This document shows, piece by piece, positions 1 to 11,296 of a stretch of 64,000 nt of DNA. Below the pieces are notes generated by a model that saw only the letters and a list, made by a program, of their open reading frames with translations, was not told the DNA's origin and did no database searches. The translations under genes were made by a program, and so were the position numbers. Numbering within the stretch: position 1 is the first letter of the stretch; every line of letters starts with the position of its first letter. The stretch spans positions 21,576,001-21,640,000 of the forward strand of contig CM075103.1 of NCBI GenBank assembly GCA_037576195.1, written 5' to 3'. This DNA is from Phytoseiulus persimilis. Taxonomy: Eukaryota > Arthropoda > Arachnida > Mesostigmata > Phytoseiidae.

Positions 1-1319
1 TCCTGAAACTGTGGATGCTGGTCTTGCTGTTTATACGCTCAGTGTTTATTCTCCCCATGATGAGTTCGTAATTCATGCAGCAAATACGCTCTTGTCATCC
101 TGGAAGTCTTTTACTATGAGTCGTCTCAGCGGACAACGCAAAAGCTCAACGCCCGCCTCCTCGATATCGACAAGCGTCAGCAGTGAATACGTGGAAAGTT
201 CTCCAAAATGGGCTCTATGACCATGGGCCCCGGAGGGATGGCTCATGGGCGAGTTTCTGATGCGAAAATTCCGGCCCCGAACGCCCCCGAGAGGGGTTAT
301 CAACACTCGGCGATACCCAACAGAAAAACAGCATGGAATTCGAATTAGCGCCGCTATTCGAGCAAAGACCCGACGGGCACTTCAGGAGCTCCCTGAAGGA
401 AGTTTCGATTCAGCTTCGTCGGATAGTTCAGAATCGTTATGGCTTCGTTTTCGCAAGTTTCGGCAGTAGTCAAGAAGTCAGTGCCGGCTTCAGAGCTCGA
501 ATGACGAGTGTCTCGGGATCAATAGAACTACGAAGATTGACGGCCATGAGAGTTCTCCCTGCTGCGAGGTTATTTCATGCCGATTTTTTCGTGCCACTCG
601 TTCACATCCCAGCGAGAGCCTGAACCTCTGCTGCATGCACTACGCATGAGGTCGGGAATCGGAAAATCGCGATTTCTAAATTGCGGCGCAACCGAGCTTG
701 TGGATTCTTGATTGCTTTCCGAAATCGCGAATTTCGCCGAAGATAATACGCCGTCCCTGAAAGGGGATAACGAGAATCGGCCACCGCTGTCTGAGAAGAT
801 AGGCCTCGGAGGGTTTGATTTCGAGTCTCTTCGATATGCCATCGGATGAAAACCGCTCTGTCGGATTTTGGGCCTCGTTTCGGGCTGCATTCCGGCGATG
901 TATCGAAATGCTCAATTTCTCCTCTCGAGTGAGTCAGTTTACAATGCCGCGTTGAGCATCGTGTAGCTGGGTTTTCAAGCTCACGAGAATGTTTCATGAT
1001 CCGCCTCTTGTTTCTCTCGATCCATGCTCTCGAATCGCGATCCAAAATCATGGAATTCGGTTAGATTCAGAAATCTCGCCATTGGCCACTCGGAAAAAAA
1101 ATCGGAGGTCCCTCAGAAAGGACTGTCCGGCACGATGCCTTACACGGAGGGGACCCGACCTACCTATGCGTCTCCCTAGAAGGACAGCAAGACAGTTCCA
1201 TGCATACAGGAACGAGCCGGACCCCGGGCGACCGGAGTCGGCCGCGTTTCGCGCGGTCGGGACTCTTTTCTCCCTCATTCCTGAGACTATCCTTCCATTC
1301 GATTGATTTGTTGATGTTG
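1..1319. other. no identifiable gene
   Basis: Only short overlapping frames on both strands. None shows a recognisable domain, a convincing splice-site pair or a polyadenylation signal. I see nothing to annotate here. Confidence 0.5.
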
Positions 1320-1560
1320 TTATGGTCAGACTGACCCCCGGATCAGCTCCATATCTTCGAGAAGGATAGTCGGATCGAGTCCAGAATAAACTCCATGGAC
1401 CTCGTAAAGTATGGTTAGATCGACACCGGAACCACCTTTTCAGACTCAGAAAAGTATGGTCAGATTCGTCTCGGAATCATCCCCATACGTTCTCGACGGA
1501 GTGCGGACAAACTGAGCGACGAAGCCGATTATATATAGTAAGGATTGATGATGGATTCTT
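1320..1560 (+). repeat. dispersed repeat with ~50-bp subunits, plus-oriented copy
   Basis: The segment contains diverged copies of a unit of about 50 bp carrying the core AAAGTATGGTCAGAT (exact at 1451-1465, with variants near 1321 and 1407). These are followed by GCGGACAAACTGA (1503-1515) and then an AT-rich GATTATATATAG. The same order of elements, reverse-complemented, occurs at about 13,480-13,700. Subunit repeats followed by a TATA-like stretch resemble the U3 region of an LTR or a promoter-bearing terminus of a mobile element, but no element boundary or coding partner was found. The orientation given is only relative to the second copy. Confidence 0.75.
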
Positions 1561-2428
1561 CTTCCGATTTTGTCCTACTCCTTCCTTTTTCGAATTTCTG
1601 AGTTTCGTCCGAGATCATGGTCATGGGCCTTATTTTCCACACGAAGCAATCGTATGGCATTGTGAACACGGTGGTCTTGGGCTTTCCCGAAGACAACGTC
1701 TTCAATTTTCTTTCGCCAAATCAGAACCTCATAATGACTCGACGATTTACATCGGCTTCGAACGTTCGCCACAAACTTCTCGAGTCCCATCTTGGCACCA
1801 CAAGCCAGGGAAGGCCTTCCGTCGGTGGTGATCGATATTCACGTCGATGATTCCCGATTTAGGAATCCAATTTCCCCATCAAGGGAAGCTGAATTTCAAA
1901 GGCATTGCTGTCGGATGCCACAGGACACAACTCTAGGTCTACCCACGCTCCCAGAACATGCACTTAAGCCTCTTGACGAGACTAATCACGTCCCAATCAG
2001 GAAGTATTCCGCAAATCACCTGCAGGAGATTCCGAAAACAATGCGGTTTGTCATGGCAACGGACCTTCTAGCGTCTAGCGGCTTCAGCTTCAAATCCACA
2101 GCAAAGGGTGACGGACATTACCGGTAGAGACTACATTCAGCACGAATATGCACAACGTAGAGTTTCGCTCTTGCCTGGAGATGCGAGATCGGATCACAGA
2201 CGAGGCTCAGAAACGTCCCACACTGACGTGATCTTCCGATCACTTTGTCCCCGTGCTGCTGATGAGACCGTCGGATCCCGACCAACAACTCGAGGGATTG
2301 CTTGATCTGTTTCCTCGAATGATCCATCCCGTGAGCCCGGAACGGAATCAGTCCAAGATCCCCTCTCCCGTGAGAGGAGCCGTCTCTCCTCGCTCTCTGA
2401 GAAAATTCACTAGATCGAACGTTGGAGC
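1561..2428. other. no identifiable gene between repeat and copia element
   Basis: Open frames of up to about 110 codons are present but none resembles a known family. Nothing supportable was seen. Confidence 0.45.
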
Positions 2429-2433
2429 GATAC
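2429..2433. repeat. target-site duplication, left (GATAC)
   Basis: GATAC lies directly outside the left LTR and is repeated at 6390-6394 directly outside the right LTR. Five bp is the duplication length typical of copia-type integrases. Confidence 0.85.
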
Positions 2434-2566
2434 TGTTAGCTTGAGATAGGAATGACACGATCGACCCAGGATAAGTTAAGCATTTATTATCGGAGTCAAC
2501 TCCTTTTCATATGAGCCTTGAAAACGATGTCCAGATGGGCAGACTTACATCCGGTCTTCTTAGACC
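2434..2566 (-). repeat. copia 3' LTR (left end)
   Basis: It begins on the plus strand with TGTTAGCTTG and shares with the right LTR the blocks GGAATGACACG, ATATGAGCCTT and AAAACGATGTCCAGA. The inner end, near TTAGACC, is placed by alignment to the right LTR and may be off by a few bases. Length is about 133 bp. Confidence 0.8.
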
Positions 2567-2659
2567 CCCGATGCACATGACCGTTTTCAGTACAGACAGA
2601 GTTTTATTCGACAACGCTCGAGCTTTCCTGTTGTCAGACTCTTGGTCAGGATGAAAGCA

Positions 2660-3059
2660 ATCATGTTGTCGGTATGTATTTTATAGTCACCAGACCTGCC
2701 GCAACCACGCCTCTGATGTAATGGTGCCGGAGATTGATATGCTTTGTTATCTTTTGTTGAACCCCATTGAGACTGAGGAGGGCCGCGCCTCGATTGTCAC
2801 ACTAGAGGGTCATTGATAGTTCCACCTCGACCTTTGGCAGCTCGACAAAATTCAGGATGCATTTGACTTCCTGACATGCGGCGGAACACGCCATGTATTC
2901 GGTCTCAGTGGAGGGCAAGGCTAGAGTCGGCTGTCTGTTACTAACCCAAGAAACGCAAGCTCCTGCAAGTATAAATGCGTATCCTGTGGTCGATTTTGCC
3001 CCAGGCCCTGCTGGAGTCGCCATCGGCTTACAATCTGTTGAAATATAGGTCTCTCTCAC
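2660..3059 (-). pseudogene. copia RNase H remnant
   Basis: The minus frame reads STTGYAFILAGACVSWVSNR, then QPTLALPSTETEYMACSAAC, the copia RNase HI block with the catalytic Glu in TETEY. After a break, NRGAALLSLNG and TKHINLRHHYIR follow, matching the C-terminal RNase H segment. It lies just inside the 3' LTR, as expected for the end of pol. Confidence 0.9.
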
Positions 3060-3680
3060 TCAAGCTGGAGCTCTGCAAGGCTCTTCTGATGCTTTCCGTC
3101 TGATCCAGCATTATAAGTCCCTCATCTGATTTCTGTGTGATCCCGATCCCGAGACAATATTTGTCAGCTCCACGGTCTTTCATCGGGAAAGTCACCCCTA
3201 AACCCTATGATTTCTGCTTGCAACCCCGCGTCGCTCGTGAAGATTAAGAAATCATCAACATAGATCGTCGATGGAAAAACCGTTTTCCCTCGGGCGACAA
3301 AGTTGCAGCATCTATCAGTCCAAAATTCTGTCCAGCCGAGAGACCTCAGGCTGCGTTAAAGGTCTCGAACCATCCCCGGCCTGCTTGTTTCAGCCCGTAA
3401 AATGATTTCTTCAGCAGGCATACCTCGTCAACGATCTGGAGCATGGTGGGCTGTTTTATCGAAATCTCGTCTTGCAACTTATCGTGCAAGTACGCCGTTT
3501 CCACAACCAATCGATGGATTTTCCAGCCTTCGTTTGACCGCATCCTCGCCCGACCAATCTCACCTTGTATTTTGTGATCACTGCTTCGCTATCTCTCTTC
3601 TGCTGAACCCAAGTGCCGTTCTTCTCATGCGCTCCCATCTCGGTATCCATCGCCGCGCCGACTACCACTGTTCAGCGTCT
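3060..3680 (-). pseudogene. copia reverse transcriptase remnant
   Basis: Minus-strand frames give GTWVQQKRDSEAVITKYK and LVGRGC (the start of the RVT_2 domain), then VETAYLHDKLQDEISIKQP and VCLLKKSFYGLKQAGRGW, a nearly exact copia RT block. The catalytic box reads TIYVDDFLIFT with YVDD encoded at 3251-3262, so the active-site aspartates survive. Intervening stops and frame changes make the domain non-functional as a whole. Confidence 0.92.
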
Positions 3681-3799
3681 TCCCCCGACATAGCTCTTTT
3701 GACCGTTGACGGGGGATCGTAATTGGTCGGGGAGCTCAGACCACTGCAACAGACGCAAACGTATTCTTTTCACGTTTCACCACTGTTCTGACAGTTTTC

Positions 3800-4700
3800 C
3801 CTGCGCGTGCATTCTGTTCCGGGCAATGCTATACTATCACCCGGTGACGAATTCCATGCTGCGCAAGAAAAGTCGACACTTTCCTGCTCTTGTAATGGGG
3901 TCCATTATCCGTCCGGAGCGTCTCAATCTTATCATAAGAATCTCGCTCGACGTGGTTGAAGCACTCAACGAGCATTGTGAGCGTTTCAGACTTTTTTTTT
4001 TCCATCGTGACAGGAGGGGAGAGACACCACGGGTAGAATTGAGGTCTTTACCCGGGTAGTGAGGTGTGGCCTCTAAACCTCCCCCCCCCCCCCCCCTGTC
4101 GCCACCCAGGAGACGGAAACTCGAGTTTTGTAGCTCGTTTGCTATTACGTTCATCAAACCAGGAGCCCTCCGACCAGCTGCGTAATCTCTGGTTCACATC
4201 AGCGTATTCATTTCAATAGGCATCTTGGTTACGTTGGCTGTACAGGCGTTGAGTTGCCTGCCTGTGATGCGTCCAAGAGCGTTTCAGACCTGGCTTTCAT
4301 GAACGCAACAGAATTCCCTCTGGTTGAGTCATCAACGAAGACCACGAAATATCGATGTCCCAATGCTTTTCTCACTCATCAGACCGCAGACGTCACTGTG
4401 AACCAACTCTTATTTTGACCTTGTCACAGACTGCGACACTGGGAACTCTTCTCTCCGTTGCTTCCCACCCGCACACGGCCAACAGGCTTGTCCCTGATCA
4501 GGAACAACGCATCTTACACCTTCCACGAGTCCTTTCGCCAATTCTCTAACGCCGACAAGACTGAGATGACCCCATCTCTTGTGCCAGAAATCGTACCAAT
4601 CACGGATGGTTTGTCACGTTTTTAGGGCCATAATTTCCGGAGTGACGAGAGCATGAGTGAAACACAAGTCCAGACAATGCAAGTCAGCATCTGAACAAAC
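3800..4700 (-). pseudogene. copia integrase remnant
   Basis: Minus-strand frames give HKRWGHLSLVG, the GAG-pre-integrase H-H segment; a CxxC pair followed by GKQRREEFP; and ELVHSDVCGLM, the start of the catalytic core with its first acidic residue. Stops and shifts interrupt the core. A C16 tract at 4081-4096 falls in this region and disrupts the downstream reading. Confidence 0.8.
4081..4096. repeat. poly(C) tract, 16 bp
   Basis: Uninterrupted run of 16 C inside the degenerate copia integrase. Similar G/C homopolymers occur at 18571-18585 and 38635-38649. Confidence 0.95.
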
Positions 4701-4759
4701 ACCCATCGCACTTGACGCAGCGTTCTTGTCCAGCATTTTACATATCTGTGCTCCGAGCA

Positions 4760-5140
4760 TCACCTTGAAACCTCCCTTCGACAACTGTTACTGACAGCAA
4801 ACTGACGACGAGACCGGCTACGAAAAGGACACCGCATAACTTGGTTCGTATCGACGCAGCAATTCACGGAGACCTCTCCGATCCCGGCGGATTTCAAGAT
4901 CTCGTCATTCGCTATCGCCACCGACCGAGTACGAACATCTTTGTTGAACATCACAAACAGGTCTCGTTGACCTGTCATTTGTGTACTGGCACCGGAATCG
5001 ATGAACAAGTCCGATGATCGGCCTGATGAGAGCGGCGGACACATCAAGACACGCTTGAAACGAGCAAAACGACAGCAGAAAACCGAAGCGGTTACGAACT
5101 CGGTCTCCTCGGCATCAGTTGATTCCATCGCTTTAATGTT
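4760..5140 (-). pseudogene. copia aspartic protease remnant
   Basis: The minus-strand frame contains DLFIDSGASTQMTGQRDLF, the copia protease signature (hydrophobic-D-S-G-A-S/T with a following H/Q-M-T). The active-site Asp is kept. The frame runs on to the next stop and is not joined to an intact integrase frame. Confidence 0.85.
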
Positions 5141-5459
5141 CGTTGTCTCCCCTTCTGCTTCATAGGCGACTCTTCCGTACTCTCCACTTGACCGACAGTT
5201 TTCCTGTATGTAACCTTTCTACCTCCTCCCACTTGTATACAGAATAGGAGTATTCTTCAAGCGGCTACATTTAGTGGCTATCGTAAATCGGGTCATGTCT
5301 AAGTCGAGTTCTTTTTTCCGAGACCAATCTGAGCATTACTTTCCAACTCTGGAGGAGTGATTCCGAGTCCAATCTGAGCATTAGGAATGACATGCTCCTC
5401 TGAATTGAGATCCTTTCGAGGAATAACCACCCTCTCTCATCATCTGACCAATTTAGGTT

Positions 5460-6030
5460 TGGTTGACCATCCTTGCGCGTACCGAAGCCAACTCGCGCTT
5501 CTGTAACGCTTGCAGCGCCGCTTCGCTTGAAAGTCTTCCTTTGACTAACTCTGTCGTGACTTCACCTTGGGCGATACTCTGTATCAGAGAGGTGTATTCT
5601 TCTGGTAACTACATGGGAATTAGTCCTACCAGGAGCCGGTCTTCGATATCGCTGTCGGTCGCTCTCAAACGTTGAGCTGCTGTGATCCTCTTATTCACAT
5701 ATGTCTCCGTATCAGGACAGTCGGGATACTTCATGCCAGTGAGTTCCCCGAGAAGGGCTACATCTCGATAGAAGCCTCGTTATTGATATAATTTTTCGAG
5801 ATTCTCCTCCGAATTTCTCTTCCAGATGTCGCATCTCTTATCGAAAAAAGCAGATAGCTTTCGATGCCCAAAACTACCGCACGCCGGACGCGTTCTCCTC
5901 GATATGGGTCGCTCCTCGATCCGTCTGCGTGGTCCCATAATACACAATTGAACAGATGAGCTTTCATAGCAAAACGCTAATTCATGTACATTCCAATTTT
6001 TTGAAAGAAGATGGAACTTTAACAGCAATC
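5460..6030 (-). pseudogene. copia gag remnant
   Basis: On the minus strand, near 5,950, a frame reads FKKLEC then MKAHLFN and VLWDHADG, which fits the start of copia-type Gag (a small domain with a conserved Trp after the N-terminal helix). Further on (about 5,720-5,460) it reads DIEDRLLVGLIP, a stop codon, LPEEYTSLIQSI and ELVKGRLSSEAAL, which is typical of the UBN2/Gag domain. At least one in-frame stop and frame changes break it. A KGYIQENCR stretch near 5,205 is probably what is left of the CCHC zinc knuckle. Confidence 0.8.
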
Positions 6031-6228
6031 GACGTGTTCGGTCTGGGTTCTTCCCTTCGTGGCCATTGTTCCTGATCTGGGCTTTTCCCGATCAGTGGTC
6101 ACGATGTATTCATTTGACACAAGAGCAGATCTCTCCGGTGGCGGTTCTTCTCCGTGAGCATCCGTCTTCGTTCTGTTACTTCGCGTCTATCATTCTTTCC
6201 GGCTGTAGAATTCCTTCTCCGTCGCAAA

Positions 6229-6243
6229 GCTAGCCTCATAACC
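6229..6243 (-). other. primer binding site, half initiator-tRNA(Met) type
   Basis: Read on the minus strand the site is GGTTATGAGGCTAGC, directly adjacent to the 5' LTR end. It matches 12 of 15 positions of the complement of the anticodon-arm region of animal initiator tRNA-Met. That internal site, rather than the tRNA 3' end, is the primer used by Drosophila copia-type elements. Confidence 0.75.
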
Positions 6244-6389
6244 TGTTAGCTTGGGATCGGAATGACACGTCAGCACACTATTAACCCAGACGAAGCGAAG
6301 CATTCGATATGAGAATTAACTCCCTTTTATATGAGCCTTAAAACGATGTCCAGACGGTCATGCAGAGACTTGCATCCGGAACTCTAACC
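6244..6389 (-). repeat. copia 5' LTR (right end)
   Basis: It begins on the plus strand with TGTTAGCTTG directly beside the primer binding site and ends with CTCTAACC before the GATAC duplication. Length is 146 bp. It shares several blocks of 10 bp or more with the left LTR, but the two have clearly diverged. Confidence 0.85.
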
Positions 6390-6394
6390 GATAC
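6390..6394. repeat. target-site duplication, right (GATAC)
   Basis: Exact partner of 2429-2433. It defines the outer end of the right LTR, whose last bases read CTAACC, close to the inverse of the TGTTAG at its other end. Confidence 0.85.
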
Positions 6395-9300
6395 GGGCTG
6401 AAAAATCATTCCGTGTTTTTAAGAATGCCCGCTCACTGGCAACGCGTATTTTCTCAAGACCTGGTCGTCGATTAAGGCTCATCCGTCCACCGTAGAATAC
6501 CCTTCCATTAGAGGAAATGCGATATTTCCTGCAGCAGATTCGACGGTTCTCGATCGAAAGCTCGACTCCTTCTGTCCCGAAAAACGAAAGCTCTTTCGCG
6601 AATTTTCAGGGTGTTCGGCGTAAGGTGAGAATCGCCGTAGCCCTCTTGTTTGAAATGTTGGATCTGACAAGTGAACCTCTACTTATGGACCGGCTCCCGA
6701 AGCCGGTCCAAAATGGTTTCATACGGTCTGTCTCCGAGAACAAAAAAACACATGGAAAAGCAACAGTTTCGCCTGCTGCTGGATTTCGGAGTTTCGGGAG
6801 CGATTCTCAAGGGAGCACTGGTCTGACTGGACTCATGTTGCGTTCCCTTCCTGACGCCATCACACGGCACCCCATCAGAGGATTCTGGCGATTTTTTTCT
6901 GCCTGGAAGCTGGAAAAAGACGCATCTGTCGCCTTCTCGCTCATTCACTCGGGCGTTTCCCGGTCGTCCAAGACGAGGACGAATTTCTATCATTTTCCAG
7001 AACTTTCAACAAGGGTATTCCTGGAATCTCGGTCTCATGTATGATTTTAGGGGTGGGGAGGGATACCTGGAAACTGGAGTTAGAAGACACATCAGAAAAC
7101 GAAGTGGAACCTTCAGGAGACTTCGAGTTTCGTTAATCCCATGGGAAAAGAACGCATGGGCCCTTCTCGCAATGCGCGCAAGGGATGAAGGACGGATCGT
7201 CGCAACGGAAAAACTGATCCTGGACAATCCGTTCGAAGCTGCTGATTCGCATACCTTGTCTTATGGACGGCGTATTTAACAATGTTTCTGAAAAATGGCG
7301 CGCCGAACTGGCATGAAACGAAAGTGTGAAGTCCGAAAATCTCGTCCCGGTGCGCATGAGTAGCGGAGAGTCCGAGAAATGCGATAAGTCGGAGCTATAC
7401 GCGATCGGTCATTCCTCCGCAGTTTGAGAGTCGATATGACTGGCGCGAGGCGAGCGTATCAAAAAATTTTGTCCCCCTCAGAACTCCAAAATCTCTCTCG
7501 AACCGACTCGGATTCAGTGTGATACGTACAAGCATGTACTCATTTCATACGTTCAAAGCTCATATGTCCAGATCACTAACGTTCTCTTAGTTTTGGGAAT
7601 CGGTCGCCAGAGGAAACATCGTATGAAATCTTGAACACATTATCCTTATGCAGAGAGATCATCTTGCATTGTGGAGCCTCGCGTACGATGAATGTACGAA
7701 CAAGACAGCGAGTGTCATGCCTGGAAAAAAAATCAATCCGAATCGTGGGAAACTTCTGAGTGAAGCAGACACTGCAGCATTGAATTTTGCAGCCAGGTGG
7801 CTCGAACCTTCGGAAGTGATCTGCTTGAACTTCAGTCGGAGCTGCTCTCTTAGTTGCACGGCATCATCAAACAGATACTTTCTCAACGTAGTGGCTGATC
7901 AAGGAGGTCTCGGGTCGGATCGATTAGCGCGGCTTGGAATGCGTCGAAGGGCATCCGAATTCACCGCCTGATTCAAACTCATATTGGAGTCGCAAATCTG
8001 TTGCAATCGTACACCGCGAAGGGAATGTCTTTTGAGCACGTGGTTCTCAATTTTCGTTAGTTTCATGTTTGTCGACGAAGCTGCCTCTAACAGCTCAGTC
8101 ATCGTTTCTTACAGAGATTCCCGAACGGCATGGCTGGTCTATTCGACGAGTTGGCGATTCGGGATTGGTTTTCATCCTATAGATCGAATGTTGACTCTCC
8201 AAATGACTTATCAGCGAACTCGTTGCTCTCTCAGCTCGCATGACCTCGGAGAAGAAACAGCATTCGAGGTTGAACGAGATTCCGGATCCCAAGTTAATCG
8301 TTGTCACTCAATTCCAGTCCAATCCAACAAAAAATGCTTACTTGTGAGCATTTGATACTTTTAGCTTGGCTTTCTCTTTCGAGAAAGTGGTTCTCACTCT
8401 CTCCCAAATTTCGCGATCACTTAGCTCCTTAAACTCTTTTACGTTTTGAATCGGAGGGAGATCGAACAGAGAGACAGACGTCAGCTGTCTTTCTTTACAG
8501 CAGAGGGCGTCAAGTCGAGTTTGAATTAATCGGCGCGGTGCACGACAAGTTTCATGCTTCGTCGACGCTCTCGATAATGAGGAGAATGAACAAGGCGGAT
8601 TCCACTCAAAAATGTGAATCCAAGATCTGAGTACCTGGAAACCGCGGTTATTGACCGCGAATCTCACGGTTAATTGACCGAGATTTTTGCCGTTTCCGAA
8701 CCGCGGGTAAAACCGCTGCAAGGTCTAGTCGTGGCCTGCAGGAGCAAGACGGCGGCGGCGCCCCCGTCAGCCGAAGGGCTCCTCGGCGCCCCAACCGAGC
8801 TCCGTGGCGGAGAACTGTTTGAAGCAATTAGAGCAGATGACGATTCCGCGGTTTCGCCGTGGATCTGTCGTGTTATCCGTTCCAGATCAGAAGCGGAGTT
8901 GATCTCCGGACCCCGGAGGCCTGGAGCCAGCCCTGGAGCTCTCCAGCCCACGCACCCGAGGAAATTATTTCCTTAAGATATGGACTGCCAACCTTGTTCG
9001 TTCAGTGGAGGACTCCATTGTTGGTGATTCCACCACAATGAAACTGAGGCTCGGCCGAGAAAGAAATTCTGGAAGTGGATAAATCCGCTTTCCAAACGCC
9101 CGTGCCATCGCTGCGCGACCAATAGAGGAAAACATCCCCCGACTGACTCTGATCCGAACTAATGGATTCGGACTATTTCTCTTCGGCAAAAAGAAGCTGT
9201 TGGCAATGAAAATGGTTTGAGCACTTAGGAGATAGAACGAAACGAAATCCTGAGCAATCGCTGCGAAAACCGGTGACAGGCTACTGGATCTAATTGGAAG

Positions 9301-10382
9301 TGAGTTCCGCTGTAACTGCTGGATGTTATCGATGACAGCAAACTCATTTGAAAGAATCGAACGATCAATGGGGGACATCGCAGACCACTGAGTTCGTCGT
9401 GAGGCAGAGCTTCTTTACTGGTCCGAAAGAATGAAGAACATCGCGAGAGAAGGTCCTTGAATCCAGTTCGGACGACGATTCAGATCGCCTTGTGAATTCT
9501 AGGCGGGAGGAGCTGCGAATTTCTGGCAGGTCCCCCGGAGGGACCTTCGGCTCGGAAGAAGAACTCGGATAAAGTTCATGATTGATGAAACATGTCGTTG
9601 GAAACAATGTCTCTCTCTTGCCATGCGGCGCCTCTTCCCCAACGTTCCCTCACTTGAGCAGTCTTTCGAGGAGAACTCCATGGAGGCATGCGCTGGAAGT
9701 GAGCGAAGACGTTCTTCGTTCCAGATGCTTCTCATCGTTTATCGATTCGAAGGTGGAGGGCGTTGAGAATATCATTGGAGAGGAGTCTGACGATCGACCA
9801 ATCCCGGAAACAGACAACCGCACACAGATAGTGTGGAGCTCATCGACCCGGTTTTGGACGTTTTTCAGCTGCGTTTGACCTCTCTATGGTTCTCTCCACG
9901 GGATTCGTTTCGTTCGGTTCCAGTTTGGAACCGGGACGAGAATCGCCACATCCGAAGGAAGTTCCATGAATGACTTCTGCGTAGTTCGGAACCCAGCCAG
10001 GAGAAATTAAACGTCTAGGTCATCCGGATCATGAAGCTGAGTTGCCTGGGCATGAGGTTGATGATCAAACAACGAAGTTTCTGCTCGAACGATGGGGAGC
10101 TATTTATCTCGTGCTAGAGATCTCGGAGTTTCTGTTAGTTTCCAATCCCTGCCCACATTTGAATGGCGCGTCCGGAAACCTCAGGTAGTGCTCAGGCAGA
10201 GCGGAGAGCTGGAAGCTCAGGGGCCGCCAAACGACCCATAGAAGGTTTCAAAGAATAAGGCGTGTGGGTACTCGACGACTACAATTCTCCTCGGAATTTC
10301 CCGGACTGTGTATGAAAGAGATCTCGGTGCCTGGTTTACAAGCAGGGCTTTCTGAGCTACTGGGAACTCATACTTATTGCAG
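6395..10382. other. no identifiable gene (about 4 kb)
   Basis: Open frames of up to 175 codons exist on both strands (for example plus 6517-7044) and overlap one another. None has a family signature. The interval 8,720-8,960 is GC-rich and open on both strands. A perfect hairpin lies at 6687-6709. I cannot support a gene. Confidence 0.4.
6687..6709. repeat. perfect 9-bp inverted repeat with 5-nt loop
   Basis: GGACCGGCT, loop CCCGA, AGCCGGTCC. The stem is GC-rich and has no mismatch. It is not placed next to any gene I can recognise. Confidence 0.85.
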
Positions 10383-10618
10383 GCCTTTTTTTCTCTGTAC
10401 TTGCGGTCGACTTTCTGCCTCGGCCACCGCCTCGAAAACCCCTACCGCGGACCAACAACACCTGGGAATCTCCAGAAGCTCCCACCCGGGATTATCGTTT
10501 TCCCAACCATGTGCGCTTTCGAGGAAAGGAGAACCCGTTCGGAGCTGAATCATCCAGCATTATCCAGAATAAAGGACTTGGAATGTTATTTTCCAAGTTC
10601 TCAGCCATACAAGAATAG
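10383..10618 (+). CDS. candidate terminal exon, unidentified protein
   Basis: A TTATTGCAG acceptor precedes an open frame (two bases then 77 sense codons) rich in proline and basic residues at first (FLPRPPPRKPLPRTNN) and ending MLFSKFSAIQE before TAG. AATAAA follows at 10736-10741, 118 bp after the stop, so the segment has the layout of a last exon. Another frame in the same interval is also open and ends at 10,680, so the choice of frame rests on composition only. No homologue is recognised and upstream exons were not located. Confidence 0.28.
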
Positions 10619-10735
10619 TCACTATGACGCATCGTGGGTCTGGGAGTTATTGTCTCAGCTCCCTTTGGAGCCGTGGGAATGATTGTCGGGAAAGAACTCT
10701 TCAACTGTCCTCCTCGCTCTGGCTGCGAGCCTTAC

Positions 10736-10741
10736 AATAAA
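10736..10741 (+). terminator. possible polyadenylation signal AATAAA
   Basis: Canonical hexamer downstream of the candidate terminal exon ending at 10,618. Confidence 0.35.
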
Positions 10742-11296
10742 GTATTCCCCTGAAAAGTCAGATCTCGGGAGGCCAACACGGAAGGGGGGCGTTGGTCCCC
10801 GTGAGGTTTCAATTCATGGGACGCCGAGCAGGCGTTGATATTGTGTATATGTCTGGGAATGTAACATACGGCCGCGGTCAAAACAGTCATCTTCCTCAAA
10901 GGGACGACCCAACAAAGGAAATCCTTTCGACAGACGTCTCATGTCTTTCCTATCGACTTCCCGTCCTTCGGTCCACCGTCAGTTCACTCGATGCGCGGCC
11001 GCAAGCAGAACACCAATGTTTCCTGTCTCGACAGACAGGATATATTTACCCGAGTGCAAATACTTCATACGCTGTATTGGCACGCCGTTCTGTAGCAACA
11101 CCCCTCATGTTTCTACTTGCTTCCGATCGGAATGATACTCATCCACTTTCCAGTCGGAAAAATTGGGGACTTCTTCGGAATAAGTTGATCGGCGCGAGGA
11201 GGAACTCGGGGACTCGGTGGGAGCACCAGTTCGGGGGGGAGGAAGTCCGTTTCTCGGCAAATGCACCCGGCGTGCTCGATCGCGCTCCGCTCGTCC

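Larger units (their letters stand above)
2434..6389 (-). mobile_element. Ty1/copia LTR retrotransposon, degenerate but structurally complete
   Basis: The element of about 3.96 kb is read on the minus strand. It has similar LTRs at both ends, a 5-bp GATAC duplication on each flank, and a primer binding site directly inside the 5' LTR. The domain order is the diagnostic copia order: gag, protease, integrase, reverse transcriptase, RNase H. Integrase before RT separates it from the gypsy and BEL types. The coding region carries in-frame stops and frame breaks throughout, so it is not autonomous now. At about 4 kb it is shorter than the usual ~5 kb, so internal deletions are likely. The two LTRs differ by substitutions and small gaps, which implies an old insertion. 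A run of 16 C at 4081-4096 lies in the integrase region and probably arose after insertion. Confidence 0.93.
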